Shown one piece after another: positions 1-5,833 of a DNA stretch of 5,878 nucleotides. The translations under genes were made by a program, and so were the position numbers. The notes beneath the pieces are model-generated. The model made no database searches, was not told where the DNA came from, and saw only the letters and a list, made by a program, of their open reading frames with translations. Origin of the DNA: JADJQU01 sp035490315 (GTDB lineage Bacteria > Planctomycetota > UBA1135 > GCA-002686595); contig DATHET010000275.1 of assembly GCA_035490315.1 (NCBI GenBank), positions 1 to 5,878 of the forward strand, given 5' to 3'. Each line of letters begins with the position of its first letter. The first letter of the stretch is position 1.

Positions 1-429
1 AAGGACGGGGTCGAAGGTGACCTGCGCGCCCCAGCCGAACGGACCGACGTCCGTGTACTGGTTCATGATCAGGAAGAACCACTTGTCGACCGCGCCGGTC
101 GGGGTGTAGCTGTAGGCGCTCAGCGTGTGCTGGCCCGTGCCGGCGATGAAGCCGGTGAACTCGTGCACGAGGTCGCTGGTGTCACCGCCGACGAAGGCGT
201 TGACCGACACCGAGTTGCCGCTGCGAGCGAAGCCCGTCGTGGCGTCTTCGATGATGCTGCTGGCGTTGGAGGCGTTCTGCCACTGCTTCCAGCCGCCTTG
301 GCCGTTGATGACGGAGCCGACGGCGTAGCTGTCGTAGTTGTCGCTGAAGGGGACTTGCGCGCTGGCGGCTGAGGTCAAGCATCCGACGGCGATGGCCGAC
401 CAAAGCCAATAGTTAGATTGCAGATTCAT
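1..429 (-). CDS. Secreted protein of unknown function, 5' part only (runs off left edge)
   Basis: The reading frame stays open for 143 codons from ATG at 429 to the window edge, so the C-terminus is missing. Residues 1-24 form a signal peptide: a short polar start (MNLQSNYW), a hydrophobic core (LWSAIAVGCL) and an A-S-A/Q cleavage site, predicting export through Sec. The mature part opens with FSDNYDSYAVGSVINGQGGW (residues 28-47). This F-x-D-x-[FY]-D-x-Y-x-x-G-x-x-x-x-G-Q-G-G-W pattern is one I associate with the first strands of beta-sandwich domains in exported planctomycete proteins. The remainder is rich in Gly, Ser, Thr and aromatic residues, as in a beta-sandwich, with no catalytic motif visible. 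Codon third positions are almost all G or C, supporting the frame. A weak Shine-Dalgarno (AAAGAG, 440-445) lies 10 nt upstream. The preceding gene ends 432 bp away, so it is probably transcribed alone. Function is unknown; a binding or surface role is only a guess. Confidence 0.85.
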   Translation of the reverse strand, partial: MNLQSNYWLWSAIAVGCLTSAASAQVPFSDNYDSYAVGSVINGQGGWKQWQNASNASSIIEDATTGFARSGNSVSVNAFVGGDTSDLVHEFTGFIAGTGQHTLSAYSYTPTGAVDKWFFLIMNQYTDVGPFGWGAQVTFDPVL

Positions 430-861
430 GAATTTCTGACTCTTTGTTCCTGGGGGCAATAAGGGAAGTGATGTGGATTGCGACCGAGCGCTGAACCCGG
501 GAGCACGGGACTTCCAATCCCTCACCACATAGCCACGGTAGCACCGCTCTGGAATTTGGGGTCCGCGGTCAAGCCGAATGCTTGGGTTTTCTGGAGGAAC
601 ATGCGCATCGAGGCGGTTTTTCGAGGCCGCGGGGCGGTTCTGCCGCTGGCTCCCCTCGGGGCCTGACGATTCGCGCCGAGATCCCTGGTCACCAAATCCT
701 CGGTCCAGTCAGATCGCGCTCGCCTCGAAGATTTTTCGCCCTCGGATTCTGCCATCGAGCCCAGGCAGCCGTCTCAGCGCGGTGTCGATCCGATCCGACA
801 CCGCTTCCTCTTACGTCAGCTGCCTGGGAAGGTCTTGACCGGCTCGATTTCCCGCCGGCGC
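430..861. other. 432-bp non-coding spacer / long leader with inverted repeats
   Basis: No frame here shows a Shine-Dalgarno with a credible start, or protein-like composition. The stretch lies between the stop of the esterase-like gene (862) and the start of the secreted-protein gene (429), so it must hold the end of the first transcript and the promoter of the second. It contains the nested inverted repeat at 760-828. It also contains a smaller GC-rich fold at 624-664, where AGGCC pairs with GGCCT and GGGG with CCCC around a CGG/CCG tip. A tRNA-3'-half look-alike lies at 484-522. I cannot pick a promoter with confidence. The spacer is long for a compact bacterial region and could hold a structured leader or a small RNA, but nothing matches a riboswitch class I know. 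Confidence 0.6.
760..828. repeat. Nested inverted repeat (10-bp outer stem, 9-bp inner stem)
   Basis: CCCAGGCAGC at 760-769 pairs perfectly with GCTGCCTGGG at 819-828. Inside it, GCGGTGTCG at 779-787 pairs perfectly with CGACACCGC at 796-804 around the 8-nt loop ATCCGATC. A further CGT/ACG match (770-772 with 813-815) can extend the outer stem. The structure begins 33 nt past the esterase gene's stop codon on the minus strand, where a transcription end would be expected. No T-run follows on either strand, so it is not a textbook intrinsic terminator. It could be a terminator-like or RNA-stabilising 3' structure, a small structured RNA, or a DNA cruciform/operator site. Confidence 0.75.
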
Positions 862-2913
862 CTAGTGGATCGGAATGTCGAAGAACGTCAGCGCGCCGAC
901 GTCTCTCGCATTCTTCAGCCAAGGGCCGTCACCGGGGTGGCCGTCGTAGCTGATCCTCGTCGCCGCGCTCGAGCTCGCCAGCCGGAGCAGGACCGTGTTG
1001 CCGCTGACCGCCCCGTTCTGGATCGCGATTTCCTCGTCCAGCGTGAAATTCGCCTCCGCTCCCTGCTCGAAGACGAGCACGTCGTCGGGATCACGAAACG
1101 TCAGCAGGATCTGGCTGTGCTGCGGATCGTTCCACACCGCGCTCAGCAGGTTCGGCGGATCGATTTCCTGCGTGTCCGTCGATCCGTAGGCATCGCGGCC
1201 GATCACGCGCGCGAGGCGGTCGCCGAGCTCGCGGTAGCCCGCGTAATAGAAGTGGCAACCGTCGTGGAAGGGTGCGGCGGTCGTCGACATCACGTAGGTG
1301 TCGATCGAATCGTCGATGAGCTCGCGCTGGATCTCGCGCACCGAGTTCCCGTTGCCGCTGCAGTTGTCGCGGATCTGGAAAAGATAGACCTGGTTCAGCG
1401 CCGGATAATCGATGTGCCAGGAGCGGCGCAGGGTCTGCCACTTGGTTCGCCAGACCATGGCGAACTGGGCATCCGCTTCGCCCTGGTACCAGAGCATGCC
1501 GCGCACGCTGTCCTGCACTCCGGCGGCGCGGGCTCGGTAGAGCAGGCGGCCGTAGTGCGTGCGCAAGTTCGAGGGATCGCGGTTGTCGCGCTGCAGGATG
1601 GCGATCGAGCTGCCGCCCACGGCTCCGTTGATCAAGGCGATCGGCATTCCGTAGTTCTGCTCGAGGAGCGAGCCGAGCCTCAAGCCCCAGGCGCCGACCG
1701 AGGCGTGCGAGTAGATGTCCTCGCCCTCGGCCATGTCCCAGTGCAGATCGAAGTCGGCCTCGCCGTCGACCGCGGTCGTGCCGAAGGAACGGACCCAGGG
1801 GCTCTGGCATTCCGTGTTGGCGAGCCGTTCGTAGAAGTAATCGGCGGCGACCGCGTTGCTCTGGCCGTTGATGAGCCAGACGTCGCCGACCGCGAGCTTG
1901 CCGATGCGCGCGATCAGACGCTGCTCGGGCCCGCGCACGGCGTAGAGCGAGCACTCGTAGTCGTACTTTCCGGCCTGGAGCGGCCGCGTGAACTGGAAGA
2001 ACGCGCTGCCGCTCGCGAAGTCTAGCGGCTGCTGCGTGGTGTCGAAGGGCGCGCCGTTGCGCGTGATCTCGAGGCTGAGGTCGGTCCAAGTCGGGCCGCT
2101 CACCGAGCCGGCGAAGACCACGGGGGCGCTGTCGCTGCTGTCGCGCTGGAAGATCTGTCCGGGCCTGGGCTGGAGGTCGAGCTGGACGATCGGCGGCGGA
2201 TCGCCGTGGTAGCGCCGCAGCAGATACAGGTGGAGATCGCTCAGCTCGATGGAGCTCAACACATGGTCGTAACCCATCACTTCCGCGACCGATCCCGCGA
2301 GGCCGTTGCCGGTGCCGAACGAGCCCAGCAGCATGTCGCTGTCGCCGTTCCCGTGCAGGCCGTCGTGGCCGGCGCCGACCTGGATGCCATCCTGGTAGAG
2401 GACGCAGTCCCCCGTCGTTTCGTCGTAGGTTTCGACCAGGACGATCGGCGTGCCGATCGGGACACCGGTGGTGCTCGTGACGACATCGGTGCCGTGGGTC
2501 AGGCGCGCGCGGTCGCTGCCTGCGAAGCGCAGTTGGTGGCCCGAGTTGCTGGCGAGGATCGGGTTGGCCGCGCCGAGCGTGTCGAGCTGACAGACGGCGA
2601 CCTTCGTGGTGCTGCCAGTCGGCATTCCCGATCCGCACAGACTGTCGTTGCCGTCGAAGTGCAACGCGGGCTGGCCGTTCACCGCGGCCGCGCGCCACTC
2701 AGGCAGCGTGACCGGATTCGCGTTGGCGACTTCGTTGGCGCTGACCTCGTCGCGCCAGTTGCTCACAAGATCCGAGAGCCCGCGCGTCACTCCGTGATCG
2801 CCTCGCAACCAGACCACGCGGCCTGCCGACGGCCCGCCGTCGAGCGGACCCTGGGCATGCAGGGCCGGGGACGCGGCAACCAGGATTGGGAACAGAAGTG
2901 CGAGACGCAGCAT
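862..2913 (-). CDS. Exported LamG-domain sialate O-acetylesterase-like (SASA) protein
   Basis: This 683-aa protein is predicted to be exported and to remove O-acetyl groups from sugars such as sialic acid or acetylated polysaccharide. Residues 1-20 are a signal peptide (MLRLALLFPILVAASPALHA/Q). Residues about 30-235 resemble a LamG/concanavalin-type beta-sandwich (NGQPALHFDG at 79-88; LAGSVAEVMGYDHVLS at 205-220). A second beta-rich linker follows (about 240-340). The SASA domain spans about 341-575 with its usual blocks: GQSN with Ser352 as likely nucleophile, GGSS at 433-436, WYQGE at 475-479, and DGCH with Asp551 and His554. A C-terminal beta domain (about 585-683) ends in FFDIPIH. The frame extends upstream to an ATG at 3021, but that extension is Arg-rich and lies in a hairpin; the ATG at 2913 directly precedes the signal peptide. 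Only a purine-rich GAAGAAAAG stands before it. The fold family is firm; the substrate is not known, and xylan, pectin or glycan esterase activity is equally possible. Confidence 0.9.
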   Translation of the reverse strand: MLRLALLFPILVAASPALHAQGPLDGGPSAGRVVWLRGDHGVTRGLSDLVSNWRDEVSANEVANANPVTLPEWRAAAVNGQPALHFDGNDSLCGSGMPTGSTTKVAVCQLDTLGAANPILASNSGHQLRFAGSDRARLTHGTDVVTSTTGVPIGTPIVLVETYDETTGDCVLYQDGIQVGAGHDGLHGNGDSDMLLGSFGTGNGLAGSVAEVMGYDHVLSSIELSDLHLYLLRRYHGDPPPIVQLDLQPRPGQIFQRDSSDSAPVVFAGSVSGPTWTDLSLEITRNGAPFDTTQQPLDFASGSAFFQFTRPLQAGKYDYECSLYAVRGPEQRLIARIGKLAVGDVWLINGQSNAVAADYFYERLANTECQSPWVRSFGTTAVDGEADFDLHWDMAEGEDIYSHASVGAWGLRLGSLLEQNYGMPIALINGAVGGSSIAILQRDNRDPSNLRTHYGRLLYRARAAGVQDSVRGMLWYQGEADAQFAMVWRTKWQTLRRSWHIDYPALNQVYLFQIRDNCSGNGNSVREIQRELIDDSIDTYVMSTTAAPFHDGCHFYYAGYRELGDRLARVIGRDAYGSTDTQEIDPPNLLSAVWNDPQHSQILLTFRDPDDVLVFEQGAEANFTLDEEIAIQNGAVSGNTVLLRLASSSAATRISYDGHPGDGPWLKNARDVGALTFFDIPIH

Positions 2914-3009
2914 GGCTTTTCTTCGAGCTTGCTTTCGAGAATGGGACGTTCGAACGCATCGCCATTCGCGACAGGGTAGCACGACTGCTGCGGCAGCGGG
3001 GAGAGGCCG

Positions 3010-3034
3010 GCGGCCGGCCATCGAGGCCGGCCGC
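3010..3034. terminator. GC-rich perfect hairpin downstream of the helical-protein gene
   Basis: GCGGCCGGCC (3010-3019) pairs perfectly over 10 bp with GGCCGGCCGC (3025-3034) around the 5-nt loop ATCGA. It is the second of two adjacent hairpins after the stop codon at 3106 (minus strand) and lies before the ATG at 2913. There is no T-run, so termination by this element alone is unproven. It may also insulate the esterase gene or stabilise the upstream mRNA. Confidence 0.5.
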
Positions 3035-3045
3035 GGGACGATTCT

Positions 3046-3072
3046 CCTGCTGGGCCCGACAGGCCCAGGAGG
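3046..3072. terminator. Hairpin just downstream of the helical-protein gene
   Basis: TGGGCC (3051-3056) pairs with GGCCCA (3062-3067) around the loop CGACA. The stem continues with C3050-G3068 and, across one G/G mismatch, CCT with AGG (3046-3048 with 3070-3072). It starts 33 nt after the stop codon at 3106-3108. No clear T-run follows on the minus strand (the next bases are AGAATCG), so it is terminator-like rather than canonical. Confidence 0.5.
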
Positions 3073-3105
3073 GTCAGTCGAACCGGTCAGGTCTTCGAGC
3101 AGCGA

Positions 3106-3888
3106 TCAGAGGGAATCGCTGTACATCTGAGCGAGCTTGCACACTTCCTTGAATTGATCGATTCGAGTCTTCACCTGAGCAGGTGTCGCGGTCGCGACCA
3201 TGTTGTTGTTGGCGCTCCCCGAAGCCTGCCATGGGGTGAATTTGTCGGCGACGTGCCCCGGATCGACGTTCTTGTTCGGCAGCTTGCCTTCCGCGAGCTG
3301 GTTGCGCGCAGCGACCAGCTGCACCTGGATCTTGCGACCAGGAGGGTCGCTCACAGTGAAGAACTTCTTGAACGTCTCGGGAGTCGGCGTTGCCTGGACG
3401 GTCTTGATCGCAAGGTTTGCATTCGCGCAGCACGAGGCGAGCGAGGTCTTCATCATCTTGGCGGCCTTCTCCTTGGCGCCTGTTTCCGCATTCAGCGAGA
3501 TCCTGGTCGCGTCGACCTTCTGCACCGCGTGGGCGATGATCGCCTTCAGCTCCGCGGTCAGCACTTTCAGATGGCGGTACAGACCCGTCTTTGCATTGTT
3601 CTCGGCCTTCTCGTCCTTCGCGCTGTCCTCGAGCACCTTGATGTAGGTGGTGATCGATTTCGCGAGCGTGGCCGCTGACTTCTCCGCGGCAGCGATCAGT
3701 TTCGGCATTTCGGCCGTCTTGCCCCGCTCCATGTCGGTCAGCGCCTTGTCGGCATCCTTGAGCGCGCCGGTGAGCGAGGTGTAGTTGAAGAAGGCCTTGA
3801 ACGCGCCCGCGGGCGCGGGCTTCTTGACTCCGGTTGCATTGGTGAAAGCCGTCTTCGCGGCCTCCCAACGAGGCAGATAATTGGTCAC
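3106..3888 (-). CDS. Lys/Ala-rich all-helical protein of unknown function
   Basis: I do not recognise this 260-aa protein. Composition is dominated by Ala and Lys with long runs predicted helical (about 40-130, 138-165, 185-203, 236-258). There is no signal peptide or membrane segment, so it is probably cytoplasmic, unlike its neighbours. Two segments look related: P-A-P-x-x-x-F-K-A-F-F (residues 24-34) and P-T-P-E-T-F-K-K-F-F (168-177). Each is followed by a Gly and then an amphipathic helix rich in Ala and Leu, suggesting an internal duplication. Cysteines are few: an adjacent pair at 153-154 and one at 250. The start is GTG at 3888, chosen because AAGGAG lies 9 nt upstream and no in-frame ATG, GTG or TTG is seen between it and the preceding gene. 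It is flanked by spacers of about 180 and 190 bp with hairpins, so it is likely monocistronic. Helical bundle, scaffold or four-helix regulatory roles are possible; none is supported. Confidence 0.85.
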   Translation of the reverse strand: MTNYLPRWEAAKTAFTNATGVKKPAPAGAFKAFFNYTSLTGALKDADKALTDMERGKTAEMPKLIAAAEKSAATLAKSITTYIKVLEDSAKDEKAENNAKTGLYRHLKVLTAELKAIIAHAVQKVDATRISLNAETGAKEKAAKMMKTSLASCCANANLAIKTVQATPTPETFKKFFTVSDPPGRKIQVQLVAARNQLAEGKLPNKNVDPGHVADKFTPWQASGSANNNMVATATPAQVKTRIDQFKEVCKLAQMYSDSL

Positions 3889-3897
3889 TGCGGTCGT

Positions 3898-3903
3898 CTC
3901 CTT
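3898..3903 (-). promoter_or_regulatory. Strong Shine-Dalgarno fixing a GTG start
   Basis: The minus strand reads AAGGAG here, 9 nt before the GTG at 3888. This is the best ribosome binding site in the window and decides the start of the helical-protein gene, since no ATG is available in frame nearby. Confidence 0.8.
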
Positions 3904-3988
3904 GTCGAACCTGGGGAAGTGGGTTGAACCGAGGGAACTCGAACTGACCGCATGCGCGGAAAGTTCGGGCCGGGGGAGCCAGAAGGCT

Positions 3989-4021
3989 CATTGGAACAGC
4001 GCACGAACGGACTGTCCAATG
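3989..4021. repeat. Inverted repeat between the propeller and helical-protein genes
   Basis: CATTGGAACAG (3989-3999) pairs with CTGTCCAATG (4012-4021) over 10 bp with one bulged A, around a 12-nt loop. A small GAGCC/GGCTC hairpin (3976-3989) abuts it. It lies 52 nt past the stop of the FG-GAP gene and 101 nt before the GTG of the next gene. It could be a 3' hairpin of the first transcript or an operator for the second. On the minus strand TTGGAC (4018 to 4013) resembles a -35 box, but the hexamer 17 nt further (TTCCAA) is a poor -10. Confidence 0.5.
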
Positions 4022-4072
4022 CTCGAAGCGGCGCGAGCGCGGTCTCTGCGATCCGAGCTTGGCGCAACGATC

Positions 4073-5674
4073 CTAAGGCGCGATTCCCGACACGGCGTTC
4101 GAACCGGAAGCCCCCTGCGGGCCCGTCGCGTCCCGGACCCAGGCCTGGAAGAAGTGCTGACTTCCGGTCGGCGTCAAAGCCGGCCACACGTTTGGCATCG
4201 ACACCGCCCCTGCGGCATCGGTGACGAACCCGCGCTGCAGGAAATCCATCGAGGGAACCAGCGTGCCGCCGAGGAATGGAGTGTTGGCGATCGTCTGGCC
4301 TCGGATCAGGACAGCGACGCTGTTCGGGCGAGCGTTGGAGAGCTCGAGATCGCCGCTGGTGTTGGGACACAGGGTTCCGACTCCGACGAGAGTCGGGATG
4401 CCCGAGCTGCCGGCGAGGCCCCCGCCTTCGTTCTTCCACGCCGAGAAGCCTCCATAGATGTAGGCCGTCCCGTTCTGCGTGTTCGTCCCCGACTCGATGT
4501 AGGCCCCCGCGACTGCGTAATTGCCGTCGATCGCCAGGGCATTGCCGGCCCAGCTCAACGAAGGATTCGGATCGGGGAGCAGCAGGCTCGCGAAGGTCCA
4601 GCCCGCCGGACCCTTCTGGTAGACGTAGGTCCCGCCCCACAACGGGAAGGCATCCCTGGACGGCGCGCCGACCAACAACCAGGAGCCCTGGAGCGCGACG
4701 CTCGCGCCGAACTCTTCTTCCAGGTGGCCGTCGAAGGCGGCGATCGACTGCGTCTCCTGCCACACGTTGCCCGTCCAATCGAAGACCAGGGCCTTGCCAT
4801 TGCCCGACATGGCCGTCGAGAAGAATTCCTGCCAGGCGCCCACGGCCAGTTGATCGCCGTCGATCGAGACCGAGATGCCGAATTGATCTTGAGCTGTCGC
4901 GTTGCTTGCGCCGAGGACGGCCTGCTCCGTCCAAATCCCGCTGTTCTTGGAGTAGACGAAGACGCGGCCGAGCTGACGGTCGGAAGGACCGCTCCAGAAG
5001 CGCTCGGGAGCGGCGACCACGATCCGATCGGCGGACAGGTCGAGGGCGTAGCCGAAGTTGTCCTCGACCCTGGCCGGCGAGGGCAGCAGCTTCTGCGTCT
5101 CGGTCCAGGTCGATGCGCTGCGCGTGAAAACGTAGGCGGAGCCGGCGTGGACGGCCGCGGCGGAATCCCAGAAACGGCCGACCACCGCCGTGTCTCCGAG
5201 GAGCGCGAGCTTGAAACCGAAGAACCCGCCGCTCGCTCCGTCGCTCGCCTGGAACTTCTGGGTCTGTACCCACTGAGCGCCGTTGAACTCGAATGCGTAC
5301 ACCGCTCCGACCCCGCCGGACAGAGGACCGTCGACCGCGTCGGCGCCGACCAGGATCGTGTCGCCGTCGATCGCCACCGAGATGCCGAACTCGTCGAAGT
5401 CCATGGCGTCGTTGGCGGTCAACACTGCGGTCTGAATCCACCCCGCGCCGTTCTGCTCGAACACGTAGGCGGCGCCGTTGCTCGATGCGCTCAGGCTGAC
5501 CTCGGGCGCGCCGACGACCAGGCGATGGCCGGAGATCGCGACCGAGGATCCGAACTTCGAGAAGCTCTGGGAGGGGGCGGCTTGGACCGTTGCCATCCGG
5601 CATTGGGCGTGGAGGGCAGAGGTGAAGGCGGTGAGGGCGAAGAGGGCCGGGGCGAGGGTGAGCGGACGGAGCAT
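4073..5674 (-). CDS. Secreted seven-bladed FG-GAP beta-propeller protein with C-terminal tail domain
   Basis: This 533-aa protein is predicted to be exported and to form a rigid propeller scaffold. Residues 1-23 are a signal peptide ending in ALHA before Q24. Seven FG-GAP repeats follow, with their FG (or AG) at 41, 96, 152, 207, 265, 322 and 376, a regular step of 54-58 residues. Each has the pattern FG-x-S-[VL]-x-[IL]-x-G-[DN]-x-[LV]-x-V-G-A and, about 25 residues on, a YVF-type strand then G-x-x-W. The repeats lack the DxDxDG calcium loop of integrin-type repeats, carrying IDGD or similar instead. Seven copies fit one closed propeller. Residues about 411-533 form a separate Gly/Pro-rich beta domain (SSGIPTLVGVG, then LGGTLVP, FFQAWVRD and a final SNAVSGIAP), of a kind I recall at the ends of other planctomycete exported proteins; its role is unknown. 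The ATG at 5674 has AAGGA 10 nt upstream. No enzyme motif is present; binding or surface display is likely but unproven. Confidence 0.92.
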   Translation of the reverse strand: MLRPLTLAPALFALTAFTSALHAQCRMATVQAAPSQSFSKFGSSVAISGHRLVVGAPEVSLSASSNGAAYVFEQNGAGWIQTAVLTANDAMDFDEFGISVAIDGDTILVGADAVDGPLSGGVGAVYAFEFNGAQWVQTQKFQASDGASGGFFGFKLALLGDTAVVGRFWDSAAAVHAGSAYVFTRSASTWTETQKLLPSPARVEDNFGYALDLSADRIVVAAPERFWSGPSDRQLGRVFVYSKNSGIWTEQAVLGASNATAQDQFGISVSIDGDQLAVGAWQEFFSTAMSGNGKALVFDWTGNVWQETQSIAAFDGHLEEEFGASVALQGSWLLVGAPSRDAFPLWGGTYVYQKGPAGWTFASLLLPDPNPSLSWAGNALAIDGNYAVAGAYIESGTNTQNGTAYIYGGFSAWKNEGGGLAGSSGIPTLVGVGTLCPNTSGDLELSNARPNSVAVLIRGQTIANTPFLGGTLVPSMDFLQRGFVTDAAGAVSMPNVWPALTPTGSQHFFQAWVRDATGPQGASGSNAVSGIAP

Positions 5675-5684
5675 GGGTCACCGA

Positions 5685-5689
5685 TCCTT
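5685..5689 (-). promoter_or_regulatory. Shine-Dalgarno of the FG-GAP gene
   Basis: AAGGA on the minus strand lies 10 nt before the ATG at 5674. Together with the signal peptide that begins at this ATG, it supports this start over the GTG at 5681, which is in another frame. Confidence 0.65.
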
Positions 5690-5811
5690 GAAGAGGCCGA
5701 GAGGGGTCCAGCGCATCGCGAGTCTGGCTGACTGAGGCCCGGCCAGCGGCGCTTCAATCGCAGGACCTGGGTAGGCACACCTGTCCCGCCCCGCGGATGC
5801 GCGTGAAACTT

Positions 5812-5833
5812 CGCTGAAGCGCGGTCTTCAGCG
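5812..5833. terminator. Hairpin overlapping the stop codon of the right-edge gene
   Basis: CGCTGAAG (5812-5819) pairs perfectly over 8 bp with CTTCAGCG (5826-5833) around the loop CGCGGT. The TGA stop of the right-edge gene (5828-5830) sits in the stem. On the minus strand the hairpin is followed by AAGTTTCAC, a short T-run, so it is the most intrinsic-terminator-like structure in the window, although the T-run is weak. Confidence 0.55.

Noticed and set aside
484..522. A functional tRNA-Ser(GGA) gene
   Set aside because: Acceptor and D stems cannot be formed, the closing anticodon pair is A/G, and the T-loop has G where A58 is expected. It is kept only as a low-interest finding.
522..755. 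A 77-codon minus-strand ORF in the 432-bp spacer
   Set aside because: It has no Shine-Dalgarno, its composition is Arg-rich and low in structure, and its start lies just beyond the nested inverted repeat.
582..953. A 123-codon plus-strand ORF across the spacer
   Set aside because: It runs through the inverted repeat and into the antisense of the esterase-like gene. Its product is Arg/Ser-rich, and there is no ribosome binding site.
835..2025. A 396-codon plus-strand open frame antisense to the esterase-like gene
   Set aside because: The product is Arg/Val/Ala-rich without recognisable domains. The minus-strand frame carries intact SASA motifs and a signal peptide, so this is a shadow.
2914..3021. 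An N-terminal extension of the esterase-like protein from ATG at 3021
   Set aside because: The added 36 residues are Arg/Pro-rich, begin inside a perfect hairpin and would bury the signal peptide. The ATG at 2913 fits an exported protein.
3885..5681. A 598-codon minus-strand frame overlapping the FG-GAP gene
   Set aside because: It encodes an Arg-rich sequence with no fold. The other frame has seven regular FG-GAP repeats, a signal peptide and a Shine-Dalgarno.
3881..5731. A 616-codon open frame on the plus strand antisense to the FG-GAP gene
   Set aside because: It mirrors a well-supported gene on the other strand. Its product is Arg/Gly/Ala-rich with no domain, and it lacks a Shine-Dalgarno. 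Long antisense frames are expected in GC-rich coding DNA.
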